DNA of 12,525 nt. Source: JAWWBL01 sp033720975 (GTDB lineage Bacteria; Actinomycetota; Acidimicrobiia; Spongiisociales; ZC4RG35). Made by a program: the position numbers and the translations under genes. This document shows, one piece after another, positions 5,591-12,525 of the stretch; positions within the stretch are counted from its first letter, which is position 1; each line of letters begins with the position of its first letter. Below the pieces are notes generated by a model. It was given only the letters and a program-made list of their open reading frames with translations, was not told the DNA's origin and searched no databases. The stretch covers positions 1 to 12,525 of the forward strand of contig JAWWBL010000048.1 of assembly GCA_033720975.1 (NCBI GenBank). Reading direction: 5' to 3'.

Positions 5591-7413
5591 TCCACGGTCA
5601 CCGTCTTGGCCAGGTTACGGGGTTTGTCCACGTCGAGGCCCTTGGCAGTGGCCACGTGGTAGGCAAGCAACTGCAGCGGTATCACCGCCGTGACCGTACA
5701 CAACAGGTCCGGCCCGGCAGGTACCCGGAACACATGGTCCGCCACCTCCGCGACGTCGTCACCGTCTTCGGCGATCATCACGATCGTCCCTCCCCGGGCC
5801 CGCATCTCCTCCATGTTGGAGAGCGTCTTGGTCCTCACATGGCTGTCAGTGGCAACACCAACGACGATCACGCCTTTCTCGATCAGCGCAATCGGGCCGT
5901 GCTTCATCTCACCAGCCGCATACCCCTCCGCCCTCACATAGGCGATCTCCTTCAACTTGAGCGCACCCTCCATCGCCACCGGGAAGTCCCCGGAGCGGCC
6001 CAGGAAGAAGTAGTCGCGCACCCCTCCCCACTTTGATGTCAACGCCTGGATCTCGGACGACATCTCCAACGCTTTCTCCACCTGCTCCGGTAGCGCGGCC
6101 ATGTCCTGCACCAGCACCGAGATGGCACCAGGGTCGAGCGTGCCACGGACCTGAGCGAGGTAGAGCGCCAGAAGCTGCATCGCCACCAGCTGGGTCGTGA
6201 AGGTCTTGGTCGCCGCCACGCCGATCTCCGGGCCGGCCCTCGTATACAAAACGGCGTCGGAGATTCGGGCCAGAGCCGAGTCGACCACATTGCTAACACC
6301 GATCAGCGTCGAGCCCTGCGCCTTGGCGTATCGAACGGCAGCCAAAGTGTCGATGGTCTCACCCGACTGGCTGATCCCGATCACCAGCGACCTTTCGTCC
6401 AGCACCGGGTCCCGGTACCGGAACTCGGAGGCGATGTCGATCTCAACCGGCAGCCTCGTCCATCTCTCAATGGCGTACTTGGCGGTCATCGCAGCGTGAT
6501 AAGAAGTCCCGCACGCCACCACGAAGACCTTGTCGATGGAGCGCACCAATTCGTCGTCGATCTCCAACTCATGGAGCGCCACCGCTCCGGTCTGGGTCAG
6601 CCTCCCCGCCAGGGTGTCAGCAATGGCATGGGGCTGTTCGTAGATCTCCTTCAGCATGAAGGTGGGGTAACCCCCCTTCTCGGCAGCCTCCAGATCCCAC
6701 TCGACCTTGCGGTGCTCGGGCTCGATCTCGTTGCCATCCAGATCGATCAGCTTCACCTTCCCCGGCGTGATCTCGACGACACGGTCGTCGTCAACGATCA
6801 CCATCTCCCTTGTGTGCTCGAGGAAAGCGGGGATGTCGGAGGCGAGAAAGGTCTCATCGTCGCCCCGGCCCACGACCAAGGGCGAGCCCCGCCGGGCCCC
6901 CACGATCACGTTGGGATTGGAGCGCCTCATCACGCCGAGGGCCAGGGCGCCCTCGGCCTGGCGCATCACCTGGCGCACCGCCTCGATCAGAGGGACATCA
7001 CCCATGTCCTCGATCATGTGGGCGATCACCTCGGTGTCGGTGGCGCTGGCGAACTCGTGCCCCGCCTCGATCAGCTTCTTTCTGAGATCGGACCAGTTCT
7101 CGATGATCCCGTTGTGGACCACCACCACCTCACGGTGACAGTCGACCTGGGGATGAGCGTTACCGGTATTGGGGGGCCCGTGAGTCGCCCACCGGGTGTG
7201 CCCGATGCCCGATGTGGCCGGCTCCGGCGACTCGGCATCCACAAGAGCCGTGAGGTCGGCGATACGGCCGGCCTGTTTGATGATGCTCAACGACCCCTCG
7301 TGGTTGAGGGCGATTCCAGCCGAGTCGTACCCTCGGTACTCGAGGTGTGCCAGACCCGGCAACAGAACGTCGGCGGCCGACTTCGGCCCGACGTACCCAA
7401 CGATGCCGCACAT
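5587..7413 (-). CDS. glmS: Glutamine--fructose-6-phosphate aminotransferase (isomerizing)
   Basis: GlmS makes glucosamine-6-phosphate from fructose-6-phosphate and glutamine, the entry step of UDP-GlcNAc and peptidoglycan synthesis in the cytosol. The N-terminal glutaminase domain starts MCGIVGYVG, so the cysteine that attacks glutamine becomes residue 1 after Met removal, and it continues with HTRWATHG and HNGIIENW. Two SIS sugar-isomerase domains follow: VACGTSYHA, ISQSGETIDT and then FLGRSGDFPVAMEGALKLKE. The C-terminus, DKPRNLAKTVTVE, is the family's standard ending. An ATG six bases upstream (7419) is in frame, but AAAGGAA at 7429-7423 leaves 9 bases to ATG 7413 and only 3 to 7419, and catalysis needs Cys next to the initiator. 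At 608 residues the length is normal. It lies downstream of glmM after a long leader and overlaps the small membrane protein gene. Confidence 0.97.
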   Translation of the reverse strand: MCGIVGYVGPKSAADVLLPGLAHLEYRGYDSAGIALNHEGSLSIIKQAGRIADLTALVDAESPEPATSGIGHTRWATHGPPNTGNAHPQVDCHREVVVVHNGIIENWSDLRKKLIEAGHEFASATDTEVIAHMIEDMGDVPLIEAVRQVMRQAEGALALGVMRRSNPNVIVGARRGSPLVVGRGDDETFLASDIPAFLEHTREMVIVDDDRVVEITPGKVKLIDLDGNEIEPEHRKVEWDLEAAEKGGYPTFMLKEIYEQPHAIADTLAGRLTQTGAVALHELEIDDELVRSIDKVFVVACGTSYHAAMTAKYAIERWTRLPVEIDIASEFRYRDPVLDERSLVIGISQSGETIDTLAAVRYAKAQGSTLIGVSNVVDSALARISDAVLYTRAGPEIGVAATKTFTTQLVAMQLLALYLAQVRGTLDPGAISVLVQDMAALPEQVEKALEMSSEIQALTSKWGGVRDYFFLGRSGDFPVAMEGALKLKEIAYVRAEGYAAGEMKHGPIALIEKGVIVVGVATDSHVRTKTLSNMEEMRARGGTIVMIAEDGDDVAEVADHVFRVPAGPDLLCTVTAVIPLQLLAYHVATAKGLDVDKPRNLAKTVTVE

Positions 7414-7422
7414 ATGCATCAG

Positions 7423-7429
7423 TTCCTTT
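7423..7429 (-). promoter_or_regulatory. Shine-Dalgarno fixing the glmS start
   Basis: AAAGGAA on the minus strand sits 9 bases from ATG 7413 and 3 bases from ATG 7419, favouring the start that places Cys directly after Met. Confidence 0.65.
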
Positions 7430-7481
7430 CCAGGCGAGGGAACAGGGGCGACCCCGGCGTCGTCGAGCCGGTGCCCTTCGT

Positions 7482-7525
7482 GTGAGTCTCTGTTCCGGGA
7501 TCGCTCCCGGGTTTTACTCTCTCAC
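7482..7525 (-). other. Structured leader hairpin upstream of glmS
   Basis: On the glmS-sense strand, GTGAG (7525-7521) can pair with CTCAC (7486-7482). Inside an asymmetric purine-rich internal loop lies a perfect 6-base stem, CCGGGA with TCCCGG, capped by GCGA, a GNRA tetraloop. The internal loop contains AGUA on one side and GAA on the other, which could form a loop-E-like fold. It matches no riboswitch class I can name. It may be an RNA element or an accidental stem. Confidence 0.35.
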
Positions 7526-7588
7526 GTGACGACCGTGGCCGGCCGGGAAGGCATCCGCCGAATGTTTCGATGACCTTCCTCCTCGTCA

Positions 7589-7605
7589 CCTCATGAATCA
7601 TGAGG
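7589..7605. promoter_or_regulatory. Perfect 17-base palindrome upstream of glmS
   Basis: CCTCATGA and TCATGAGG flank a single A: perfect 8-base arms. It is about 176 bases from the glmS start and 42 bases after the glmM stop. No T-run follows on the minus strand, so a repressor or activator site is more likely than an intrinsic terminator. The regulator is not in the window. Confidence 0.45.
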
Positions 7606-7646
7606 CCAGGCGCTATGTCTTGTGTCGCTGATCTGTCTCTTCTCGC

Positions 7647-8999
7647 CTACTCCACTCCTAGCGACGCCTTTGCCGCTCTTGTCAGTCGATCAGCGTAACG
7701 CCTCGCCGCCGTTTCGGAAGGGGCCTCCACCATGATCCTCAGCAGCGGCTCGGTCCCCGACGGCCTCACCAGGACCCGCCCATTGGATCCCAACTCGTCC
7801 TCTACGGCCTCCACTTCATCCCAAAGCCCGGTCGCAGACGAAATGTCGGCCCCGCGGCTCACCACGAGGTTCTGGAGCACTTGGGGATATTCGGTTATCG
7901 CCGCCTCCCGAAGCTCCCGCAGCTCCCGGCCAGTGCCAGCGATCACATTCATCAACTGCACTGCCGTGAGCAGCCCATCCCCAGTCTGGCTGTGCTCGGT
8001 GAAGATGATGTGCCCCGACTGCTCGCCACCCAGGCTGGCCGAATGCTCGTCCAGAGCCTCCTTCACATATCTGTCGCCGACCGTGGTCTCGACGATCCCG
8101 ATCCCCGCCTCCTCCATCGACTTGCGGAAGCCCAGGTTCGACATGACCGTCGCAACGACCAGGTCTCCCTTGAGCTTTCCCTGGTCTTTGAGGTAACGGG
8201 CGATGATCGCCATGATCACGTCTCCGTTGGCGGTGCGGCCGTCCTCGTCTATCGCGATCAGCCGGTCGGCGTCCCCGTCGAAAGCAAACCCGATCCGCCC
8301 CTCGGCCCTCTCGGCAAGAAACGACGGGTTGGTGGCGCCACAGCCGGCATTGATATTGGTTCCGTCGGGTTCGGCTGCGAACACCTCGACGTCGGCGTTG
8401 AGCCTTCCGAAGAGGGTCGGTGCGGCCTGGTAGGCGGCGCCGTTGGCACAGTCGAGAGCGACTCTGAGTCCGCTCATCGAGTAGCGGGCCAGGCCGGCAA
8501 CGTGTGATACGTACTCCTCGAGACCGTCCTTGTTCTCCACCCTGAAGCCGATCGAGTCACCGACGGCCAGCTTCGAGCCGGTGTCCCGCATCCGTGCTTC
8601 GAGCTCGCGTTCCAGCTCTTCAGGGAGCTTTGTTCCCCGGGACGACAACAGCTTGATCCCGTTGTCGGTCGCCGGGTTGTGCGAAGCAGAGATGATCGCA
8701 CCCAGGGTGGCCGAGCTCTTCTCGGTGAGGTAGCTGATCCCTCCGCTGGGCACCACGCCGACGTCGATGGTGTCGATGCCTGCGGAGTGGATCCCGGCCT
8801 GGAGGGCCTCGGAGAGCATCGATCCCGAGCGCCGGGTGTCGCGTCCCACCAACACCGGGCCACCGCGGAGATAGGCGCCGACGGCCTGGCCAATGGACAT
8901 CGCCAGCTCTGGAGTCAGCTCTGACCCTGCGGCGCCACGGACACCGTCAGTGCCAAAAATCGGCTTCCCATCGTCGAGGAGACGACGGAGGTTCGTCAT
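7647..8999 (-). CDS. glmM: Phosphoglucosamine mutase
   Basis: GlmM converts glucosamine-6-phosphate to glucosamine-1-phosphate, the step after GlmS in UDP-GlcNAc synthesis, in the cytosol. This 450-residue protein has all four landmarks of the alpha-D-phosphohexomutase family. FGTDGVRG is at 15-22. The phosphoserine loop ISASHNP at 103-109 has S106 as the phosphorylated residue. The metal-binding loop is DGDADR at 241-246. The C-terminal phosphate-binding motif is RPSGTEPLLRI. Length is normal and no frame break is seen. ATG 8999 lies 9 bases after the rpsI stop, without a strong Shine-Dalgarno, so it is probably translated from the ribosomal protein transcript. The glmM-after-rpsI arrangement is common in Actinomycetota. 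glmS follows after a 233-base leader. Confidence 0.97.
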   Translation of the reverse strand: MTNLRRLLDDGKPIFGTDGVRGAAGSELTPELAMSIGQAVGAYLRGGPVLVGRDTRRSGSMLSEALQAGIHSAGIDTIDVGVVPSGGISYLTEKSSATLGAIISASHNPATDNGIKLLSSRGTKLPEELERELEARMRDTGSKLAVGDSIGFRVENKDGLEEYVSHVAGLARYSMSGLRVALDCANGAAYQAAPTLFGRLNADVEVFAAEPDGTNINAGCGATNPSFLAERAEGRIGFAFDGDADRLIAIDEDGRTANGDVIMAIIARYLKDQGKLKGDLVVATVMSNLGFRKSMEEAGIGIVETTVGDRYVKEALDEHSASLGGEQSGHIIFTEHSQTGDGLLTAVQLMNVIAGTGRELRELREAAITEYPQVLQNLVVSRGADISSATGLWDEVEAVEDELGSNGRVLVRPSGTEPLLRIMVEAPSETAARRYADRLTRAAKASLGVE

Positions 9000-9008
9000 G
9001 AGCCGAGG

Positions 9009-9401
9009 CTAACGCTTGGTGTACTGCGGGGCGCGGCGAGCCTTGCGCAGGCCGTACTTCTTCGACTCGACGACACGGGCGTCGCGAGTGAGCATCCCGG
9101 CCTTCTTGAGGCTGTCCCTGAGGCCCGGCTCCAATGCAACGAGAGCCCTTGCGATCCCTAGGCGGAGCGCGTCGGCCTGTCCGGTCCGGCCACCGCCTTC
9201 GAGCGTGGCCTCGATGTCGTATCTCCCCTGGGTCTGGGTGAGGTTCAACGGCTCCATCACCCGCATCCGCGTCGCCATCGTGGGAAAGAAGTCCTCGAGA
9301 GGGCGGCCGTTCAGCGTCACCTGGCCGGAACCGTCACGGAAACGCACACGCGCCACCGAGCGCTTACGCCGGCCGGTCGCCTGGACGAGTGGCTTGGTCA
9401 T
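9009..9401 (-). CDS. rpsI: Small ribosomal subunit protein uS9
   Basis: This is 130 residues, the usual size for bacterial S9. It begins MTKPLVQATGRRKRSVARVRF and has GQADALRLGIARALV in the centre. It ends RKARRAPQYTKR, the invariant basic tail that reaches the P-site tRNA in the 30S subunit. The ATG overlaps the rplM TGA by 4 bases (ATGA), the standard rplM-rpsI coupling that keeps L13 and S9 in step. glmM follows 9 bases downstream on the same strand. No unusual features. Confidence 0.98.
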   Translation of the reverse strand: MTKPLVQATGRRKRSVARVRFRDGSGQVTLNGRPLEDFFPTMATRMRVMEPLNLTQTQGRYDIEATLEGGGRTGQADALRLGIARALVALEPGLRDSLKKAGMLTRDARVVESKKYGLRKARRAPQYTKR

Positions 9402-9859
9402 CGGGCTTCCACCTTTCGGATGTTGAGTTCGAGGAGCTGCGGGCTCTGAGCCTCATGGGGATGATCAGATCCGGTGTAGACCTTGAGCTTGCGAATCATC
9501 TTCCGCCCCAGCTTCGATTTGGGCAGCATCCCCCTGACCGCCCTCTCGATGACCGCCTCGGGGCGTCGCTCGAGGAGCGCCTCGAAGGTCTCCGCCTTGA
9601 TGCCGCCGGGGTATCCCGAGTGCCGGTAGTAGATCTTGGACTGGCTCTTGCCCGAGGTAACAGCCACTTTCTCGGCATTGATGATGACGACGAAGTCGCC
9701 ACCGTCGACATGGGGGGCGTAGGTCGGCTTGTGCTTGCCGCGGAGAATCGTCGCGACCTCGGAAGCCAGCCTCCCCAGTGGGAGATCGGTCGCGTCAACG
9801 AGGTGCCAGGAGCGCTCGATGTCGCCAGGCTTGGGCGAGTAAGTCTTGTTCATGGTCAT
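9398..9859 (-). CDS. rplM: Large ribosomal subunit protein uL13
   Basis: L13 is an early-assembly protein of the 50S subunit. The sequence has WHLVDATDLPLGRLASEVA, the segment GGDFVVIINAEKVAVTSGK, KIYYRHSGYPGGIK, and the family signature around RGMLPKSKLGRKMIRKLKVY. ATG 9859 (MTMNKTYSPK, 153 residues) is preferred because GAGGAA at 9873-9868 leaves 8 bases. ATG 9853 would leave 14, and GTG 9877 would include the ribosome binding site. It is the first gene of the minus-strand rplM-rpsI-glmM transcript, and its promoter must lie in the 77 bases shared with the divergent threonine dehydratase gene or inside that gene. Confidence 0.97.
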   Translation of the reverse strand: MTMNKTYSPKPGDIERSWHLVDATDLPLGRLASEVATILRGKHKPTYAPHVDGGDFVVIINAEKVAVTSGKSQSKIYYRHSGYPGGIKAETFEALLERRPEAVIERAVRGMLPKSKLGRKMIRKLKVYTGSDHPHEAQSPQLLELNIRKVEAR

Positions 9860-9867
9860 CTGTTGTG

Positions 9868-9873
9868 TTCCTC
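9868..9873 (-). promoter_or_regulatory. Shine-Dalgarno deciding the rplM start
   Basis: GAGGAA on the minus strand is 8 bases before ATG 9859, choosing it over ATG 9853 and GTG 9877. Confidence 0.55.
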
Positions 9874-9936
9874 GCACAGGTCAAGCACGGGGGACGTTTG
9901 GGGAAACGGCTCCGCAACGGGAGCAGGGCATATCCT

Positions 9937-11154
9937 ATGACCGAACGCCCTGCTAGGCCAATCCGAATGATCACGATCGATGACGTAAACGACGCCCGCT
10001 CTCGCTTCGAGGGAAGAGTCACCACCACTCCCCTGGTTGCGTCGAACTCGTTCTCCCGGCTCTCGGGTCGAAAGGTGTTCTTGAAAGCCGAGTGCATGCA
10101 GCGCACCGGCTCGTTCAAGATCCGGGGGGCTCTGAACGTGCTCACCCGGCTGGAAGGCGCCCCTGTCGTGGCCGCATCGGCCGGCAACCATGCACAAGGA
10201 GTGGCCCTGGCCGCCTCGTTCGTGGGCTCGCCGTGCACCGTCTTCATGCCGACCATCGCACCGATCCCAAAGGTGAAGGCCACCCAGGACTATGGGGCAA
10301 CGGTGAGGCTCACCGGGAACTCCCTCGCCGATGCCGTCGAAGCGGCCCAGGAGTTCGCCGAGATCAACGGAGCTCGGTTCGTCCACCCATACGACGACCC
10401 TCTCATCGTGGCGGGTCAAGGGAGCATGGGGCTCGAGATCGTCGAGCAACTGCCCGACGTGGGGACGGTGGTTGTGCCCACCGGAGGCGGCGGGCTCCTC
10501 GCCGGAACGGCTCTGGCGATCCATGCTGTGAAGCCAGAGGTGAAGGTGATCGGAGTCGAGATCGCCGCGGCCTCCGTCTACTCCGACAGCCGTGACCAAG
10601 GGTCGCTGATCCGCGACTATCCGAGAGGCGTGCCCACGGTCGCCGACGGGATAGCGGTCTCGGTCGCCTCGGAGATGGTCTGGGAGATCCTCCAGGAGCA
10701 CGTGGAGGACATCGTGGTGGTCAATGACAGCCAAACAACTGCTGCTCTCACCATGATCCTCGAGCGCTCACGGCTCCTCGTCGAGCCCGCCGGAGCGGTT
10801 GGCGTCGCCGCCCTGCTCGATGGTCTCCTCCCCAAACACACCCCCGATCCGATATGCATCGTTCTCTCCGGCGGCAACATCGACCTGCTCTTCTTGGGCA
10901 AGGCAGTGCGGCACGGGCTCGAGGCCTCAGGTCGATTCGCCAAGTACACCGTTCTGGTGCCCGACGAGCCGGGCAGCCTGGCCACCGTGCTGAATTCCGT
11001 GGCGAAAGAGGGCGGCAACGTCGTCCACGTCGACCACCATCGGGAAGGGTTCGACCTCCCCTTCGGCATGGTCGAGATCGAGATCTCGGTCGAGACCCGG
11101 GACGCCGAGCACGCCGACCGCATCGCAGAGGCTCTCTCCGCATACGGGCTCTAG
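9937..11154 (+). CDS. ilvA: Threonine ammonia-lyase (threonine dehydratase) with C-terminal ACT-like domain
   Basis: This PLP enzyme deaminates threonine to 2-oxobutanoate, for isoleucine synthesis or threonine breakdown, and often acts on serine too. Counted from ATG 9937 (405 residues), K61 in TGSFKIRGA is the PLP-binding lysine. SAGNHAQG at 81-88 is the substrate loop, a Gly-rich TGGGGLLAG binds the PLP phosphate, and SGGNIDLLF follows. Residues from about 335 (YTVLVPDEPGSLATVLNSVA onward) form a single ACT-like domain, placing it in the medium-length threonine ammonia-lyase group, where effectors such as isoleucine or valine may act. AGGG ends 8 bases before ATG 9937. ATG 9967 (MITIDDVN) is also possible. 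Frames further upstream overlap rplM and are rejected. It runs against its neighbours, between truA and rplM. Biosynthetic versus catabolic role cannot be decided, so the symbol is tentative. Confidence 0.9.
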   Translation: MTERPARPIRMITIDDVNDARSRFEGRVTTTPLVASNSFSRLSGRKVFLKAECMQRTGSFKIRGALNVLTRLEGAPVVAASAGNHAQGVALAASFVGSPCTVFMPTIAPIPKVKATQDYGATVRLTGNSLADAVEAAQEFAEINGARFVHPYDDPLIVAGQGSMGLEIVEQLPDVGTVVVPTGGGGLLAGTALAIHAVKPEVKVIGVEIAAASVYSDSRDQGSLIRDYPRGVPTVADGIAVSVASEMVWEILQEHVEDIVVVNDSQTTAALTMILERSRLLVEPAGAVGVAALLDGLLPKHTPDPICIVLSGGNIDLLFLGKAVRHGLEASGRFAKYTVLVPDEPGSLATVLNSVAKEGGNVVHVDHHREGFDLPFGMVEIEISVETRDAEHADRIAEALSAYGL

Positions 11155-11168
11155 CTCGCCCCCCCTGG

Positions 11169-11226
11169 CTTTTCCTCCCCTGCGAAGCGGGGAGGTGGCT
11201 CCGCCGCAGGCGGAGACGGAGGGGGC
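11169..11226 (-). repeat. Hairpin-rich intergenic repeat, copy 2 (inverted)
   Basis: Read on the minus strand this copy repeats the layout of the 5254-5323 element: GCCCCCTCC, stem CTCCGCC/GGCGGAG around TGC, CCACCTCCCC, a short GCTTCGC loop, and AGGGGAGGAAAAG. The closing stem is CCTCCCC (11174-11180) with GGGGAGG (11189-11195). It faces copy 3 head to head across only five bases, and GGAGGGGGC of copy 2 can pair with the start of copy 3. Confidence 0.65.
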
Positions 11227-11231
11227 AATTC

Positions 11232-11285
11232 GCCCCCCTCCCCGGGCTACGCCCGGGACTCCCCCCGTTTCACGGGGGGAGAAAG
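11232..11285 (+). repeat. Hairpin-rich intergenic repeat, copy 3
   Basis: It starts GCCCCCCTCC, then a stem CCCGGGC/GCCCGGG around TAC (11241-11257), then a 9-base stem CTCCCCCCG/CGGGGGGAG around TTTCA (11259-11281), ending GGGGGGAGAAAG. It is in the same orientation as the copy at 5254. Together with copy 2 it fills the gap between the convergent ilvA and truA stop codons and could serve as a two-way terminator. Confidence 0.65.
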
Positions 11286-11293
11286 GCCGAGGC

Positions 11294-12025
11294 TCAGTAG
11301 CTGACCGACCAGAGGGTCAGGCCATGCGGAGGGGCGACGGTGGCCACCGCCGAGCGATCCCTGGCGGCGATCACATCCGGCACCGCATCGGCTGGGGCGA
11401 ATCCCCGCCCTATGTCATAAAGGTGGCCAACGATCGAGCGGACCATCTGATGGCAGAAGGCGTTCGCCTGGATCCACATCTCGTTAACCCCGTCGCGTTC
11501 GGACCAGGTCAGCTCGTGGACCCTCCGCACGTTTGACCGGTCCTCTACGGAACGGCAAAAAGACGTGAAGTCGTGTTCTCCGACAAAGTCTGCGCTCGCT
11601 GCGGCCATTGCTTCCAGGTCCAGGTCACGGCCCACATGCCAGACGAAACCACGGGTTAGCGGGTCAGAAGCCGGTCGGGTATCGATGAGATACCGATAGC
11701 GGCGGGCGGTGGCGGAGAACCGCGCACTGAAGTCGGGGGCCGCCACGATGACATCGGTGATCGAGATCTCCGGGCCCACCAACCCGTTGAGTGAACGCAT
11801 CAGCTCGCCGAGGTCGAGTTCTCCTTCGTGGTCGAATGACACCACCTGGCCTCTGGCGTGGACACCGGCGTCGGTCCGCCCGGCCACGGCTGTCTCCGGC
11901 ACCTCGCCGAGAAGAGCCTCCAGGGCATCTTCGAGCACGCCTTGAATCGTCCGTTGCCCGGGCTGGCGGGCGTAACCCCTGAACCCGGTTCCGTCGTATG
12001 CGAGATCGAGCCGGATGACCGGCAC
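11294..12025 (-). CDS. truA: tRNA pseudouridine(38-40) synthase
   Basis: TruA isomerises uridines 38-40 in the anticodon arm of many tRNAs. This 243-residue protein starts with LDLAYDGTGFRGYARQPG and QRTIQGVLEDAL, carries the catalytic aspartate D52 in AGRTDAGVHARGQVVSF, and has FSARFSATARRYRYLI, then FTSFCRSVEDRSNVRRV. The C-terminal segment has FCHQMVRSIVGHLYDIGRG. All are family hallmarks, and the length is at the short end of normal. GTG 12025 lies two bases after the stop of the upstream membrane protein gene, so the two are probably co-transcribed. In many bacteria truA directly precedes rplM-rpsI. Here a plus-strand dehydratase gene and the hairpin repeat pair separate them. Confidence 0.96.
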   Translation of the reverse strand: MPVIRLDLAYDGTGFRGYARQPGQRTIQGVLEDALEALLGEVPETAVAGRTDAGVHARGQVVSFDHEGELDLGELMRSLNGLVGPEISITDVIVAAPDFSARFSATARRYRYLIDTRPASDPLTRGFVWHVGRDLDLEAMAAASADFVGEHDFTSFCRSVEDRSNVRRVHELTWSERDGVNEMWIQANAFCHQMVRSIVGHLYDIGRGFAPADAVPDVIAARDRSAVATVAPPHGLTLWSVSY

Positions 12026-12027
12026 GA

Positions 12028-12525
12028 TCAGAAGAGGGTGCCGAAGACTGCGAACGGGACCCTGAACAACGCCCGCACCAGGGCGGCTGCCGCAAAGCCG
12101 ATGAGGACGGCGGCCACTGTCTTGTTCAGCGGTAGGTCGGTCGCCTCCCTGGTGCCGACCACGAGCACGGCCAGATACCAGACGAGGCCCGCCACCGCCG
12201 CGAAGCCCCCCACGATCTCCAGAAGAAGGGGCAGGGTGGCCAGACCCTGCAGGGCGAGCAAGGATTGGGGGCGGTTCGTCGCACCAAAGAGGCGGGTCGC
12301 GGCGAACCAGGTGGCGAACCCGAGAATCAGCCAGGAAACCATTGCGCCGATCACGACGCTGAGGAGCCCGGTTATCGAGAAGGAGCCCGACCTGACCACA
12401 ACCCAGCCGAGATAGGTGGCCGCCCCAACCGACGCCACCACCAGGGCCCCGTCGGCCATTGCGTCGTCATCGAAGAACGCCTCGGTGAACGCGGTCTTGT
12501 CGAAGAGCGCCGCCCTACCGGCGCG
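12028..12525 (-). CDS. Yip1-like multi-pass membrane protein, 5' end off the right edge
   Basis: The frame stays open from the stop at 12028 to the window edge, adding 22 codons (including RAALFDKTAFTEAFFDDDAM) before the first in-window ATG at 12459. That upstream stretch looks like coding sequence, so the true start is probably outside. The visible 165 residues contain four or five hydrophobic segments (for example VVASVGAATYLGWVVV, LSVVIGAMVSWLILGF, LVWYLAVLVVG and VAAVLIGFAAAALV). The N-terminal soluble segment followed by a compact membrane bundle suggests the Yip1 domain family, whose bacterial members have no settled function. It lies two bases upstream of truA. Family assignment is moderate, membrane nature secure. 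Confidence 0.7.
   Translation of the reverse strand, partial: RAGRAALFDKTAFTEAFFDDDAMADGALVVASVGAATYLGWVVVRSGSFSITGLLSVVIGAMVSWLILGFATWFAATRLFGATNRPQSLLALQGLATLPLLLEIVGGFAAVAGLVWYLAVLVVGTREATDLPLNKTVAAVLIGFAAAALVRALFRVPFAVFGTLF

Larger units (their letters stand above)
7414..7646 (-). promoter_or_regulatory. glmS leader and glmM-glmS intergenic region (233 bases)
   Basis: No gene is supported here. A short frame at 7419-7601 has no family resemblance. The region holds a 17-base palindrome (7589-7605), a hairpin domain (7482-7525), a second small stem (7454-7458 with 7467-7471) and the glmS ribosome binding site (7423-7429). The tight rplM-rpsI-glmM group then gives way to this gap, so glmS very likely has its own promoter or leader control. 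I see nothing resembling the glmS ribozyme core known from Firmicutes. Confidence 0.5.

Noticed and set aside
6496..7485. 329-residue open frame on the plus strand
   Set aside because: It is antisense to glmS, has a His/Asp/Gly-rich composition typical of a shadow frame in GC-rich DNA, and matches no family.
7495..7515. Plus-strand hairpin CCGGGA/TCCCGG followed by GTTTTA, like an intrinsic terminator
   Set aside because: No plus-strand gene lies upstream for it to terminate. On the glmS-sense strand the T-run becomes A-run before the stem.
7419..7601. 60-residue minus-strand frame in the glmS leader
   Set aside because: It has no ribosome binding site or family resemblance, and the stretch is better explained as leader and operator sequence.
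7414..7646. glmS ribozyme
   Set aside because: I could not recognise its conserved core, and the class is typical of Firmicutes rather than actinobacteria.
9895..9908. CGTTT-GGGG-AAACG hairpin before rplM
   Set aside because: It is a 5-base stem only, with no supporting context. It could arise by chance, and no L13 leader motif is recognisable.

Overview
The window reads as chromosomal DNA of a GC-rich actinobacterium. The order truA, rplM-rpsI-glmM-glmS, actinobacterial-looking proteins and frequent GTG starts support this. An uncultivated Acidimicrobiia-like lineage is my guess, and the sequence alone cannot settle it.

The left part (1-5242) is an accessory locus. On the minus strand are a truncated GT4 glycosyltransferase (off the left edge) and a 702-residue fusion of an NTP_transf_5-type nucleotidyltransferase with a second GT4 glycosyltransferase. 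Divergent from these is a two-gene unit: a LuxR/NarL-type regulator whose receiver has lost its phosphorylation residues, then a PqqD-like small protein. A Tat-exported small protein with six cysteines lies convergent to that unit. Divergent from it are a second PqqD-like protein and an HPr-kinase-like P-loop protein. The kinase-like frame carries an in-frame TGA near its 5' end. PqqD-like plus HprK-like plus NTP_transf_5 plus glycosyltransferase is a recurring but functionally obscure combination, sometimes called HPr-rel systems. Here it is paired with a secreted Cys-rich candidate substrate and a dedicated-looking regulator. No radical SAM enzyme, leader protease, asparagine-synthetase-like cyclase or transporter is visible.

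The right part (5243-12525) is housekeeping. On the minus strand, rplM-rpsI-glmM run nearly without gaps. After a roughly 230-base leader come glmS and a small membrane protein that overlaps it by 4 bases. The two glm enzymes are two steps of UDP-GlcNAc synthesis. The glmS leader holds a perfect 17-base palindrome and a hairpin with a GCGA tetraloop on the glmS-sense strand. A plus-strand threonine dehydratase with a C-terminal ACT-like domain sits between truA and rplM. truA follows a Yip1-like membrane protein cut by the right edge.

Two convergent intergenic regions (5254-5323 and 11169-11285) carry three copies of one hairpin-rich repeat. The stem sequences differ between copies but pairing is preserved, and two copies form a head-to-head inverted pair. 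No tRNA, rRNA, CRISPR array, insertion sequence or phage gene was seen.
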